Of a stretch of DNA of 64,000 bases, positions 33,690 to 42,876 are shown in pieces; the first letter of the stretch is position 1; every line of letters begins with the position of its first letter. This stretch comes from UBA5972 sp964588725 (GTDB lineage Bacteria; Pseudomonadota; Alphaproteobacteria; Rhodobacterales; Rhodobacteraceae): contig CAZPQL010000005.1 of NCBI GenBank assembly GCA_964588725.1, forward strand, positions 1 through 64,000, read 5' to 3'. The notes beneath the pieces are model-generated. The model did no database searches. It was not told the origin of the DNA and worked only from the letters and a program-made list of their open reading frames with translations. Made by a program: the position numbers and the translations under genes.

Positions 33690-36371
33690 ATGGCGTATCA
33701 GGTAAGACACAGAGACCCTTTATTGGACAGTCATATACAGGCAGCGGTCGAGAAACGCGGCAAGGAATTGCTGGGCATTGCACTGCTGACCGTCGGGGTA
33801 CTCTACAGCATGATGCTTGCATCTTACGTGCCCGAAGATCCCAGCTGGCTTAGCTCGACTAACGCACCGGTGCAAAATATGCTCGGCCGGTTCGGCGCGT
33901 CCTTGGCAAGCCCCCTGTTCGTGACGATCGGGGCCGCCGCTTGGGGGATCGCGGGTATACTGCTGCTTTGGGGGGTCAGATACATCTTCCACATGGGCGA
34001 CGACCGCGTGTTCAGCCGGATCATTTTCACGCCGATAGCCATTGCTTTTCTGGCGCTTTTTGCCTCGACCCACGCGCCAACCGAAGGCTGGAGCCACAGT
34101 TTCGGCCTGGGGGGGCTGTTCGGTGATACGGCCCTGACCACTTTGCTGGAACTCATGCCAGTTGACGTGGGCATCATGCTCAATCTGCTGACGTTAATTT
34201 TCGGGATCGTGTTTGTGTTTATGTTTGGCTTTGTCGTCGGAGTCAGTGGCGGTGAACTGCGCGGCATCGGTCGCTATCTGCTGGTCGGATTTATCCTGAG
34301 CTATGCGTCAATCGTGGCTTTGCTGAGATTCACGGGCGTAAGGGCAATGCGCGGCGCGGTGGCCGCCCATATGCACCACAAAAATATGAAAGTGGCACGA
34401 AATCAGGTCATGCAAAATTTTGAAGACACGACGCTGTTGCCGCGGCGGCTTCCGTCGGAATCGCCCGCCGGTAGCAATACATTTGTACGCCGCGTCCCAC
34501 GTCTGTTTGCAAAAACACCGCAAAGCGAATTGGTCGAACCGGTTTTGACCGCACCGGCACCCGCGCCACCCAGCAAGGATAAAATCCGCACGCGTATAAC
34601 AGAGGCGATCAGAAGCCGTACGCTGTCACAAAAACAGCCCTTGGAAATTGGGCGGACTGAACCACCTCTTGAGGCGATTGACGACGACTCGGACGAAACT
34701 TCGAACATATTTCACAGTGAATTACCTGAGAATTCGGAATTTCTTCAGCCTACGCCTGAGAGCCACGCCAGAGTAAATCACCGCTCAAGAAAGGGCAGTT
34801 CTGCCAGCCAACAAGCCCAAAGCGAAGCACAGCCCTCGTTAGCGTTGGAAGAATTGATGGAAAAGTACGAATTCCCGCCGCTAAACCTGCTGTCCAATCC
34901 AATCAACATTGTGCGACATCATCTGTCGGACGAAGCTTTGGAAGAAAACGCGCGTATGTTGGAAAACGTTCTGGACGATTACGGGGTCAAAGGTGACATC
35001 GTTTCGGTAAGCCCGGGCCCCGTTGTCACCATGTACGAATTGGAACCGGCACCGGGTCTGAAAGCCAGCCGTGTGATCGGTTTGGCCGACGATATCGCGC
35101 GCTCTATGTCGGCGTTGTCGGCGCGGGTTTCGACGGTTCCCGGCCGCTCTATCATTGGAATTGAGCTGCCCAATTCTGTGCGCGAAAAGGTCTTGTTGCG
35201 TGAAATACTGGCAACACGGGATTTCGGCGATTCCACGCAAAAGCTGCCGCTGGCACTGGGCAAGAATATCGGCGGCGACCCTGTCGTCGTTAATCTGGCG
35301 AAAATGCCCCACTTACTGATTGCGGGAACCACGGGTTCGGGTAAATCGGTGGCGATCAACACGATGATCCTGTCGCTGCTTTACAAATTGTCGCCCGAAG
35401 AATGCAGAATGATCATGATCGATCCCAAAATGCTGGAATTGTCGGTCTACGATGGCATTCCGCATCTTTTATCCCCTGTCGTAACCGACCCCAAAAAGGC
35501 GGTTGTCGCCCTGAAGTGGGTGGTTGGTGAAATGGAAGAACGCTACCGCAAGATGTCCAAAATGGGCGTTCGCAATATCGATGGCTACAATTCGCGGGTC
35601 AAAGACGCGCTTTCGAAAAACGAAATGTTCAAGCGCACCGTTCAGACTGGATTTGATGACGAAACCGGCGATCCCGTTTTCGAAACCGAGGAATTTGCAC
35701 CCGAACCAATGCCCTATATCGTGGTGGTGGTCGATGAGATGGCCGACTTGATGATGGTGGCCGGCAAAGAAATCGAAGCGTGCATTCAAAGACTGGCACA
35801 GATGGCGCGCGCGAGCGGCATTCATCTGATCATGGCAACGCAGCGGCCATCGGTCGACGTAATCACCGGTACGATCAAAGCCAATTTTCCAACCCGTATC
35901 AGTTTTCAGGTTACCAGCAAGATCGACAGCAGAACCATTTTGGGGGAAATGGGCGCCGAACAGCTATTGGGAGCCGGTGATATGCTTTATATGTCAGGCG
36001 GAGGAAAAATCACACGTGTCCATGGACCGTTTGTATCTGACGAAGAAGTCGAAGACGTCGTCAACCACCTGAAAAGCTTTGGCGCACCCCACTATGTGTC
36101 CGGCGTTATCGAGGGACCAGAGGACGACAAAGGTAACAACATAGATCAGGTGTTGGGACTGAGCAGCGGCAATTCAGAGGACGAACTATACGACGAGGCC
36201 GTGGCTATTGTGCTGCGGGACCGCAAGTGTTCAACGTCCTATATTCAACGAAAACTGGCGATTGGCTACAATAAAGCGGCGCGATTGGTTGAGCAGATGG
36301 AGGACTCTCAGCTTGTCAGTCCAGCCAATCATGTTGGCAAACGCGAGATTTTGGTGCCCGAGTCAAATTAA
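33690..36371 (+). CDS. ftsK: DNA translocase FtsK
   Basis: 893 residues. Four to five N-terminal membrane helices (first about 25-47, last about 157-205) anchor it at the division septum. A low-complexity Pro/Glu/Ser linker (about 250-390) leads to the translocase motor: the Walker A motif GTTGSGKS at 546-553 (K552), Walker B VVVVDEMADLMM and IMATQRPSVDVITG. The C-terminal gamma winged helix (YDEAVAIVLRDRKCSTSYIQRKL, then GKREILVPE) would read the polar KOPS-like sequences. FtsK moves chromosome ends toward dif and activates XerCD. It lies 15 nt after the aminotransferase gene and before lolA. Confidence 0.96.
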   Translation: MAYQVRHRDPLLDSHIQAAVEKRGKELLGIALLTVGVLYSMMLASYVPEDPSWLSSTNAPVQNMLGRFGASLASPLFVTIGAAAWGIAGILLLWGVRYIFHMGDDRVFSRIIFTPIAIAFLALFASTHAPTEGWSHSFGLGGLFGDTALTTLLELMPVDVGIMLNLLTLIFGIVFVFMFGFVVGVSGGELRGIGRYLLVGFILSYASIVALLRFTGVRAMRGAVAAHMHHKNMKVARNQVMQNFEDTTLLPRRLPSESPAGSNTFVRRVPRLFAKTPQSELVEPVLTAPAPAPPSKDKIRTRITEAIRSRTLSQKQPLEIGRTEPPLEAIDDDSDETSNIFHSELPENSEFLQPTPESHARVNHRSRKGSSASQQAQSEAQPSLALEELMEKYEFPPLNLLSNPINIVRHHLSDEALEENARMLENVLDDYGVKGDIVSVSPGPVVTMYELEPAPGLKASRVIGLADDIARSMSALSARVSTVPGRSIIGIELPNSVREKVLLREILATRDFGDSTQKLPLALGKNIGGDPVVVNLAKMPHLLIAGTTGSGKSVAINTMILSLLYKLSPEECRMIMIDPKMLELSVYDGIPHLLSPVVTDPKKAVVALKWVVGEMEERYRKMSKMGVRNIDGYNSRVKDALSKNEMFKRTVQTGFDDETGDPVFETEEFAPEPMPYIVVVVDEMADLMMVAGKEIEACIQRLAQMARASGIHLIMATQRPSVDVITGTIKANFPTRISFQVTSKIDSRTILGEMGAEQLLGAGDMLYMSGGGKITRVHGPFVSDEEVEDVVNHLKSFGAPHYVSGVIEGPEDDKGNNIDQVLGLSSGNSEDELYDEAVAIVLRDRKCSTSYIQRKLAIGYNKAARLVEQMEDSQLVSPANHVGKREILVPESN

Positions 36372-36430
36372 TCGCTGTGAATTGAACGTCCTTGTTTTAA
36401 TCATCCACGATGGCCAGCTATGGTAGAGCC

Positions 36431-37033
36431 ATGAAACACTTTGCGACAAATTTGATTCTGATGGTCTTTCTGGCCTGGCCAGTTGCGGGTCAACCTGTGT
36501 CGCTGAATGCCCTGTCGACGTATCTGAATGATCTGGTCACGGCAAAAGGCCGGTTTACCCAAATCAACCCGGATGGCACCATTTCAACCGGTGTGATCTA
36601 TATCCACCGCCCCGGCCGCGTGCGGTTTGAATACGATCCGCCTGACCCGGCTTTGGTGCTTGCCGGTGGCGGTACTGTCGCGATTTTTGACAAAAAATCC
36701 AACCAGCCGCCGCAGCAGTTTCCGCTGAAACAAACACCGCTGTCGGTGATTCTCCAACGCAAAGTGGATTTGAATGTCGCTAACATGATCACAGGCCACG
36801 TTAGCGATGGAACCACAACGACAATCACGGCGCAGGATCCCGATCACCCGGAAATCGGCCATATTGATCTGGTTTTTACCGGCGATCCGGTAGAACTGCG
36901 CCAGTGGGTAATTACCGACGAAGCCGGAAGTCAGACCACCGTGATACTGGGCGAAATGGTAGTGGGCCTGAAATTGGGTTCGTCATTGTTCAGTGTACCG
37001 CTCGAGATTCAGAATTCTCAACCAGATTTCTGA
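36431..37033 (+). CDS. lolA: Outer-membrane lipoprotein carrier LolA
   Basis: 200 residues from ATG 36431, giving a clean signal peptide (KHFATNLILMVFLAWPVAG); a start seven codons upstream would break it. The body follows LolA: LNDLVTAKGRFTQINPDGTISTGVIYIHRPGRVRFEYDPP is the hallmark, then a C-terminal WVITDEAGSQTTVILGEM segment. LolA ferries lipoproteins through the periplasm from LolCDE to the outer membrane. It lies 59 nt after ftsK, the usual neighbour order, and converges on the transglycosylase gene with a 7-nt gap. Confidence 0.92.
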   Translation: MKHFATNLILMVFLAWPVAGQPVSLNALSTYLNDLVTAKGRFTQINPDGTISTGVIYIHRPGRVRFEYDPPDPALVLAGGGTVAIFDKKSNQPPQQFPLKQTPLSVILQRKVDLNVANMITGHVSDGTTTTITAQDPDHPEIGHIDLVFTGDPVELRQWVITDEAGSQTTVILGEMVVGLKLGSSLFSVPLEIQNSQPDF

Positions 37034-37040
37034 AACCGCG

Positions 37041-37616
37041 TCAGGGGCACGTTACCAGCTGTTCCTCGTATAGTTTTGCCCGCGCCGCCACCTCTTTGGA
37101 AATTCGCAACAACCACGCCTTGCGCCGGTACGTGCCACGCCGATAACCCGTGTGGCCGTCGTGATAGGCCAGATATTGTTTGCGCGCGCTGGATTTGGAA
37201 ATACCAAGCCGCTGATACGACTGATCCATATACCAACCCATAAAATCGACAGCGTCAGGAAAGCTATCCCTTTTGGCACTGCGATTTCCGGTGTCGCGCT
37301 TGTACCATTTCCACGTGCTGTCGATGGCCTGTGAATAACCGTAAGCTGACGAATTCCGGCCCATGGGGATCACCCCCATGCGAAAAGCCAGCGGCGTTCG
37401 GGCGCGGCCGACAAATTTGCTTTCCTGATAAATCGTTGCCAGTTGTACAAAGACCGGCACCTGCCATTTTTTCTGCACATGGTTCATGGCTTTGAACCAC
37501 TTTGGCCGCTCCGATTTAATCACACAGGCATCGTTGAGATTGGACGGTGGCGGCTGTACGGCGGCAGAGCAAGCCGCGAGCCAAAGAAATACCGACGCGT
37601 GCCAAAGGGTTTTCAT
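37041..37616 (-). CDS. Lytic-transglycosylase-like lipoprotein
   Basis: 191 residues with a lipoprotein signal (WHASVFLWLAACSA, C16). The SLT-type domain contains FVQLATIYQESKF with the likely catalytic Glu E65, then GRNSSAYGYSQAIDSTWKWY and a terminal YHDGHTGYRRGTYRRKAWLL. Such enzymes cleave the glycan strands of peptidoglycan to form anhydro-muropeptides; this one would act from the outer membrane or periplasm. It starts just before the 368-nt region upstream of hspQ. Confidence 0.85.
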   Translation of the reverse strand: MKTLWHASVFLWLAACSAAVQPPPSNLNDACVIKSERPKWFKAMNHVQKKWQVPVFVQLATIYQESKFVGRARTPLAFRMGVIPMGRNSSAYGYSQAIDSTWKWYKRDTGNRSAKRDSFPDAVDFMGWYMDQSYQRLGISKSSARKQYLAYHDGHTGYRRGTYRRKAWLLRISKEVAARAKLYEEQLVTCP

Positions 37617-37984
37617 GTAAGAAATGCCTGTTTTTCGTAGCTTTATAATACAGGTTTTACAGAGATCGCCAAATCATATTCCGGTGGTTTGATTCTCCGG
37701 TGGGCCAACCCGTAGTGCGAAAATGCAACAGGTGCCCGTCCCGGACGACTAAAAGATACCGGTCGCGCAAAAACTTATTCAGATGGCCGATTCGCCTAGA
37801 GACCTGAAAATCATATAACAACCGGATGTATCCACAGGCTGGCCGATCTCTCACGCCATCCCCGTTGCGGATTGGTGAACATTGCACAGCAATTGTTTCC
37901 GGTAAAAATCTCCGAAACAGAACCCGATTGGTGGACAGATTCCAAGCTGCCTTATAGATAATAGGTTCGGGGGTAGTTTTTGAA
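37617..37984. other. Intergenic region between the transglycosylase and hspQ genes
   Basis: 368 nt between two divergent genes. A 157-codon open frame runs through it on the minus strand and into hspQ antisense, but it has no family resemblance or clear start, so I leave it out. The region should hold both promoters; GGGGGT lies before the hspQ start. I see no strong repeat or hairpin. Confidence 0.5.
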
Positions 37985-38311
37985 ATGTTGATTGCCAAAG
38001 CTAAATACAACGTCGGACAGGTGGTCCGCCACAAGAATTTTCCATTCCGCGGCGTGGTTTTTGACGTGGACGCCGAATTCGGCAATTCCGAAGAATGGTG
38101 GGCAGCAATTCCTAAGAAAATCAGGCCCAAAAAGGAACAGCCCTATTATCATTTGCTGGCTGAGAACGACGATTCCTATTACGTGGCCTATGTGTCGGAA
38201 CAAAATCTGATACTGGATGACAGCGGCAAACCCGTTGGCCATCCGGAGGTACACGCGATGTTCAATCAGATGCGCGACGGCAAGTACGATTTGGAAACCC
38301 GCCTGCACTGA
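37985..38311 (+). CDS. hspQ: Heat-shock protein HspQ
   Basis: 108 residues covering the whole HspQ (YccV) fold: KYNVGQVVRHKNFPFRGVVFDVDAEF, then EQPYYHLLAENDDSYYVAYVSEQNL and a C-terminal DDSGKPVGHPEV. In E. coli HspQ is a hemimethylated-DNA-binding, Lon-related protein that affects DnaA and acts as a specificity factor for the Lon protease; the alphaproteobacterial role is assumed similar. Its 3' end converges on the gamma-glutamyltransferase gene with a 14-nt gap. Upstream there is GGGGGT before the start. Confidence 0.92.
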   Translation: MLIAKAKYNVGQVVRHKNFPFRGVVFDVDAEFGNSEEWWAAIPKKIRPKKEQPYYHLLAENDDSYYVAYVSEQNLILDDSGKPVGHPEVHAMFNQMRDGKYDLETRLH

Positions 38312-38325
38312 TAACGCGAAATGCT

Positions 38326-39906
38326 TTAGTAGCCCAGCGCACAGCCGTCTTTGCGCGCATCTGAGGCACCTTCAAGAACACCATTGTCGTAATCAATCAG
38401 AATGGCCTGAGCACCTCCCAGTGGTTTCAGCGGCACGACAACGTTGTGCCCCATATCCGACAATTTGGACCGCACGTCGTCGGAATAACCACGTTCGACC
38501 TGCAGTTCACCATCGACAGCAAAGCACCGTGGAGCGTCGATTGCGGCCTGCGGGTGCATCCCGAAATCCACCATGTTGCTGATAACGTGGGAATGTCCGG
38601 TCGGTTGATAGGCACCCCCCATGACACCGAACGGCATGAACGTCTTGTCTTTGCTTTTAAGCATCGCCGGGATGATTGTATGCAGCGGTCGTTTTCCGCC
38701 CTTCAGCTCGTTCGGGTGGCCGGACTCCAGCGTAAATCCGGCACCGCGGTTTTGAAATGCAATGCCATATTTGTCCGAAGCGAGCCCTGATCCAAACCCA
38801 TGGAAAAGTGAATATATCAACGAAACAGCCATCTGATCCTTGTCAACGACTGTTAGCAAAGACGTGTCTTTATGGACGGATTGCGACATAATCCGAGCGT
38901 CCTGATTCGCTTGCCTGGGATTGATCAGCGCCGCCAGGGCGGTTCCGGTTTCCTGGGCGGTCATATGCTCCAGCCTGCTGGTATAATCAAAATCGGCAAT
39001 GAACCGGTCGCGGGCGTCCATCGCCAGCTTGGTGGCCTCTGCTTCCAGATGGGCACGTTGCGCGCCGGTTGGGTCGAGCGCTGCAAGGTCAAAATTCTGC
39101 AGTATATTGTTCATCAGGATCGCCGTTGCGCCCTGCCCGTTGGGTGGATGTTCGACCAGTTCGATATCGCGGTAAAAACCGCTGATAGGGTCAACGTAAA
39201 CACTGTTGGTGGCCGCGAAATCGTCTAGCGTGTGAACACCGCCCATAGCTTGCAGCGATTTGACCATGTCGTCCGCGACAGCGCCCTCATAAAATCCTCG
39301 CCGCCCTTCCAGTGCGATTTTTTGCAGTGCTTTGGCGTGAGCAGGGGCGCGAAAAACCGCACCCGGTCGCGGAGGCGCGCCGTCAAATAGAAAATATCCG
39401 CGCGCAACACCTTGCAGCCTTTCCGAATTGTTGACCCAGTCAAAAGCTGCACGCGCACCCACAGGCACGCCTTTCGTGGCATAATGAATCGCGGGCGCGA
39501 GGCTGGCCTTAAGACCAATTTGCCCCCAGTCTTCCGACAAACGGCAGAACGCGTCGACGGCTCCGGGAATCGTCACAGAGTCTATCGACTTGATATCTAT
39601 AAATTTTTTGCCTTGATCTCGCAGAATCCCGGCGTCGCTGGCGGCGGAAGCACGCCCTGAACCGTTCAGGGCGACGATCCTTTCGGTACCCTTGGGCTTT
39701 ATCAGGACAAAGCAGTCACCGCCTATCCCGCACATATGAGGCTCGCAAATGCCCAATAGCGCGGCAGCGGCGATGGCGGCGTCGACGGCGTTACCGCCGG
39801 ATTCCAGAATTTGAACAGCTACTTTCGCTGCGAGTGGATGCGATGTTGCGCACATTCCATTGACTGCAAATACGGACGACCGGCCCGGTAGTTGAAAATC
39901 GCGCAT
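38326..39906 (-). CDS. Gamma-glutamyltransferase family protein
   Basis: 526 residues from ATG 39906, preceded by GGGGG; a longer open frame upstream would read through the structured RNA below and is rejected. Ntn-hydrolase features: NAVDAAIAAAALLGICEPHMCGIGGDCF near the N-terminus and the autoprocessing site in KDTSLLTVVDKDQMAVS, where the Thr after Asp would become the nucleophile of the small subunit. GGAYQPTGH near the C-terminus is also typical. There is no clear signal peptide (MRDFQLPGRSSVFAVNGMCA), so a cytoplasmic oxamate/acylase-like GGT homolog is possible rather than periplasmic glutathione hydrolase. Confidence 0.88.
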   Translation of the reverse strand: MRDFQLPGRSSVFAVNGMCATSHPLAAKVAVQILESGGNAVDAAIAAAALLGICEPHMCGIGGDCFVLIKPKGTERIVALNGSGRASAASDAGILRDQGKKFIDIKSIDSVTIPGAVDAFCRLSEDWGQIGLKASLAPAIHYATKGVPVGARAAFDWVNNSERLQGVARGYFLFDGAPPRPGAVFRAPAHAKALQKIALEGRRGFYEGAVADDMVKSLQAMGGVHTLDDFAATNSVYVDPISGFYRDIELVEHPPNGQGATAILMNNILQNFDLAALDPTGAQRAHLEAEATKLAMDARDRFIADFDYTSRLEHMTAQETGTALAALINPRQANQDARIMSQSVHKDTSLLTVVDKDQMAVSLIYSLFHGFGSGLASDKYGIAFQNRGAGFTLESGHPNELKGGKRPLHTIIPAMLKSKDKTFMPFGVMGGAYQPTGHSHVISNMVDFGMHPQAAIDAPRCFAVDGELQVERGYSDDVRSKLSDMGHNVVVPLKPLGGAQAILIDYDNGVLEGASDARKDGCALGY

Positions 39907-40054
39907 TCGTTGGCCCCCAGTGCATTCCCGGTACAGGCTACGGCGGGTAACCAGAGAATCCAACAGCGATGTGGCTGACGGCGCAATCCGCGCGTTGGAG
40001 GACCAGTTTTGGGCGAACGCGCATCTGCAACCGCCCTGATCTCTTGCATTCGAC

Positions 40055-40083
40055 AAAAAAAGCCCCCGGTTTGACGCGGGGGC
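40055..40083 (-). terminator. Intrinsic terminator of the candidate small RNA
   Basis: On the minus strand GCCCCCG (40083-40077) pairs with CGGGGGC (40068-40062) around an 8-nt loop and is followed by seven T (40061-40055). It is the strongest terminator signal in the window and lies about 150 nt before the gamma-glutamyltransferase start, so it ends a transcript that begins in this intergenic region or acts as an attenuator. Confidence 0.85.
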
Positions 40084-40177
40084 CCAGTTCTTCTCTTTGC
40101 AGCCCCCGGTGTCACGGATCTGGGTGGGGGCTGATAACCGCAACACCGGGGTGAGCCTTCGCTCGCTACAAGAGAAG
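40055..40177 (-). ncRNA. Candidate structured small RNA with C-rich loop
   Basis: On the minus strand, between DUF2794 and the gamma-glutamyltransferase gene: (i) CTTCTCTT (40177-40170) is perfectly complementary to AAGAGAAG (40097-40090), a possible closing stem; (ii) inside it CCCCGGTGT (40151-40143) pairs with ACACCGGGG (40112-40104), continued by CGG/CCG and ATC/GAT, leaving the loop AGCCCCCACCCA; (iii) the loop's CAGCCCCC (40133-40126) could instead pair with GGGGGCTG (40107-40100), which excludes stem ii; (iv) an intrinsic terminator follows. TTGACC (minus, 40190-40185) may be a -35, with TAGCGA 16-17 nt on as -10, so a shorter RNA starting near 40155 is possible. The C-rich loop could bind G-rich ribosome-binding sites. 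I do not recognise a known family. Confidence 0.5.
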
Positions 40178-40290
40178 ATATGACGGTCAATCGCGGCAGC
40201 AAATTGGGGAGAAAATGATAATTTCAGGGCATTTTCGCGCCCAAAATTGGTAAGGGTTGATCGGCGGATTAATCCACGCCAGAATGCGCT

Positions 40291-40638
40291 ATGAACGTGG
40301 AAAATCTTCACCGTACAGGCACCCGAAACGCAACACCTTTGCCGGTCAGTTTTCACCGTCTTGAACTTGCTTTGATCCTGTCGGTTTACGGTCGGCAAGT
40401 GGCCGCTGGCGAATGGCGCGACTACGGTATTTCCATGTTAACCGACTTTGCCGTTTTTTCGATATTTCGACATACGGCGGAACATCCGGTTTACCGGATC
40501 GAAAAACATCCGAAATCAAAGCAAAAGCAGGGCCAATATTCGGTCGTGGGACGCGATAGCCGTATTTTGCGGCGCGGCAATGATCTGAAAAAAGTTCTAA
40601 GCGTGCTTGAGAAAAAAATGATCAGACTGGTTGACTAA
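40291..40638 (+). CDS. DUF2794 protein
   Basis: 115 residues. VSFHRLELALILSVYGRQVAAGEWRDYGI and FSIFRHTAEHPVYRIEKHP with QGQYSVVGRDSRILRRGNDL match the DUF2794 family of alphaproteobacteria. Function unknown. The first ATG gives a short unconserved N-terminal tail (NVENLHRTGTRNATPLP). It ends 17 nt inside the convergent NlpC/P60 gene. Confidence 0.85.
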   Translation: MNVENLHRTGTRNATPLPVSFHRLELALILSVYGRQVAAGEWRDYGISMLTDFAVFSIFRHTAEHPVYRIEKHPKSKQKQGQYSVVGRDSRILRRGNDLKKVLSVLEKKMIRLVD

Positions 40639-41434
40639 CCCCACTTAGAGGCACCCGTCTAATTGATGTAATGTCGCCGGTTTGCGTGGCGGCGATGCGC
40701 TTAGAGGCAATATCAAGGGGTTCAAGAGCGACGGCCATATGCGTGGCGTTGGCGTGAATAATGTTGCTGTCGTCGACCATCACCCCAACGTGTCCCTTCC
40801 AGAAAATCAGGTCACCGCGCTGAAGCCCGGCACCGGGCTCCAATTGCCGCCCAAGGCTTTCTTCCTGTTTGTGGCTGTTACGTGGACAGGGTGTGTTGCA
40901 GGCTTGCAGCGCCAGCTGTACCGCACCCGAGCAATCCATCCCCCGCGTGCTGTTTCCACCCCAAAGATACGGTATGCCCAGAAAATTTTCCATTACACGT
41001 ACATAGTCGTCTTCAAACGTATCTATCGTCCCGACATGCTGTCGCGGCACGTACCGCCCGCCAAACAGGGTTAAATAATCACCCGACTGCGCGATGACGT
41101 TTATCCTTGCTGCAAATGGTAGATTTCCGTGTGTCGGCGATTTCATGTCAGGGAGCGAATAAAGATGCGTGGATAGCGCGGTAATTTTGTGGGTCACCGC
41201 ATGGACCGGACCAAGCGCCGAGCGATCAACATACCCCATATATCCATCGCTTTTGACTTGCCCACAAGCAAAACCGTCGCGCGCTTTGGTTTCGAACACC
41301 CTGAATTCGTGACCGAATAAAACCTGACGTTCGATCCCACCCTCCGGTGAGCGCAGTAAATCGGCCACTGGTGCGGTCACCTGCAAGTCCTGGCCGTGAA
41401 CGTCAGAATCAGCACAATCCGCGCGACGGGGCAT
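40622..41434 (-). CDS. NlpC/P60 family cysteine peptidase with SH3-like domain
   Basis: 270 residues: two SH3b-like modules (about 15-140) precede a C40 peptidase domain with YLWGGNSTRGMDCSGAVQLAL (nucleophile C168) and GDLIFWKGHVGVM (H215). Such enzymes (gamma-D-glutamyl-diaminoacid endopeptidases) cleave peptidoglycan peptides; with no signal peptide it may act in muropeptide recycling. The start codon overlaps the stop of the M17 aminopeptidase gene (TAATG), so the two are translationally coupled, consistent with sequential peptide trimming, which is inference. Confidence 0.92.
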   Translation of the reverse strand: MPRRADCADSDVHGQDLQVTAPVADLLRSPEGGIERQVLFGHEFRVFETKARDGFACGQVKSDGYMGYVDRSALGPVHAVTHKITALSTHLYSLPDMKSPTHGNLPFAARINVIAQSGDYLTLFGGRYVPRQHVGTIDTFEDDYVRVMENFLGIPYLWGGNSTRGMDCSGAVQLALQACNTPCPRNSHKQEESLGRQLEPGAGLQRGDLIFWKGHVGVMVDDSNIIHANATHMAVALEPLDIASKRIAATQTGDITSIRRVPLSGVSQPV

Positions 41435-42822
41435 TATCGTTTACCGAAGTTGGAGATCACTTCAAACAGGGCGCGGGCACCCTGAAACGCACCACCAACA
41501 GGTTGTGACGGCGTATCGACGGTTGACCAGCCATAAATGTCAAAATGCGCGAATTGTTCGGCGTTTTCCACGAACCGGCGCAGAAACAGGCCCGCCGTGA
41601 TCGATCCGGCAAATCCGCCCTTGGGCGCGTTGTCCAAATCAGCCGTTTTTGGCTCGATCAGGTTTTCGTATGGCTCCCAAAAAGGCATTCGCCACAGCGG
41701 GTCGCGGGTGGCGTCGCCTGCCGCGCTAATTTCCGCAGCCAGCTCGTCATCGTCGCAATAAAACGGCACAATGTCCTGACCCAAAGCCACGCGCGCCGCG
41801 CCCGTCAATGTTGCCATGCAAATCAGCAAGTCGGGTCTTTCTTCGTCGGCCAGCGCCAGAGCGTCCGCCAAAACCAGCCGCCCTTCGGCATCGGTATTGT
41901 TGATCTCGACGCTCAGCCCCTTGCGCGACGGCAGGATATCGCCGGGCCGAAATGCGCCCGCAGAAATAGAGTTTTCAACAGTGGGGACAATAACGCGCAA
42001 TTGCACGGGCAGATTCATCCGCATAATCGCCTGCGCCAATCCCATCACGGTCGCGCCACCGCCCATGTCTTTTTTCATCAACCCCATGGACGCGCCGGGT
42101 TTGATGTTCAGCCCACCGGTGTCAAAACACACGCCTTTGCCGACCAGCGTGACCTTTGGGTGGTCTTTATTGCCCCAGGTCATATCAAGTATACGCGGCG
42201 CCTGATCCGAAGCGCGGCCAACTGCATGTACCAGCGGCAGATTGTGCTTTAGCAGGTCGTCGCCGATGATAATGGTTGTCTTGGCTTTGAATGCACGGGC
42301 CAATTCGTCAAAGGCTTTTTCAAGCTGATCCGGGCCCATGTCATTTGTCGGTGTATCGATCAGTTCACGCGTCAGAAATGCGGCACTCGCCATGGCTTCG
42401 ATTTTTGGGGCATCGACTCCTTTGGGCACACATAGCGATGCACCTGTGTCGCGGCCTTTTTTGTAGCGGTCAAATTGGTACCCTGCCAACAGCCACCCCA
42501 ACGCGCACTCTTCAAGCACGGATTCGGGCAGGTCGGATATGATTTGATATATACCGGTCGGCAGATTTTTGGCGGCCCTGGCCAAATGGAACCGTCCGCG
42601 TGCACGGGCGCTGGCTTCGCCCCAACCAAACACGATGCCGCTTATCTGCCCGTGTTCATCAGGAAGCAAACATATCCGACCCAATTTTGCGTCAAACCCC
42701 TGCACATTCACCCAGTTTTTGACGGCCTTTTTCTGGGCGGTCAGCCAATCGGGGAAATTCTGGGTCTCAACGACGTGCAGGGGTATCGCGGCACTGTTCG
42801 CGGGGGCCAGTTTTGGCATCAT
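41434..42822 (-). CDS. M17 leucyl aminopeptidase family protein
   Basis: 462 residues from ATG 42822, with GGAG 8 nt before; the TTG and the next ATG are close alternatives. M17 hallmarks are present: VGKGVCFDTGGLNIKPGASMGLMKKDMGG (metal and active-site region) and NTDAEGRLVLADAL, the family signature with metal-binding Asp and Glu. The N-terminal domain is short relative to E. coli PepA, as in many alphaproteobacterial homologs. It removes N-terminal residues from peptides in the cytoplasm. It is coupled to the downstream NlpC/P60 gene. Confidence 0.92.
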   Translation of the reverse strand: MMPKLAPANSAAIPLHVVETQNFPDWLTAQKKAVKNWVNVQGFDAKLGRICLLPDEHGQISGIVFGWGEASARARGRFHLARAAKNLPTGIYQIISDLPESVLEECALGWLLAGYQFDRYKKGRDTGASLCVPKGVDAPKIEAMASAAFLTRELIDTPTNDMGPDQLEKAFDELARAFKAKTTIIIGDDLLKHNLPLVHAVGRASDQAPRILDMTWGNKDHPKVTLVGKGVCFDTGGLNIKPGASMGLMKKDMGGGATVMGLAQAIMRMNLPVQLRVIVPTVENSISAGAFRPGDILPSRKGLSVEINNTDAEGRLVLADALALADEERPDLLICMATLTGAARVALGQDIVPFYCDDDELAAEISAAGDATRDPLWRMPFWEPYENLIEPKTADLDNAPKGGFAGSITAGLFLRRFVENAEQFAHFDIYGWSTVDTPSQPVGGAFQGARALFEVISNFGKR

Positions 42823-42876
42823 CAAATTCGCTCCGCAAAGGATTTGGTCGCCAGTCTAGCGTGAATAGTACCGCCA

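Noticed and set aside
37657..38130. 157-codon open frame on the minus strand upstream of hspQ
   Set aside because: Half of it is antisense to hspQ, it has no clear start and no family resemblance.
40055..40177. Known riboswitch or housekeeping RNA (TPP, SAH, 6S, 4.5S, tmRNA) as identity of the structured element
   Set aside because: I could not match conserved cores of these families on either strand, so no name is given.
39907..40398. N-terminal extension of the gamma-glutamyltransferase
   Set aside because: The frame is open for 164 more codons, but it would translate the terminator and stem regions and looks unlike the family; the ATG at 39906 has a good site.
41545..42252. 235-codon open frame antisense to the M17 aminopeptidase gene
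   Set aside because: Covers the conserved catalytic region of the real gene; no own features.
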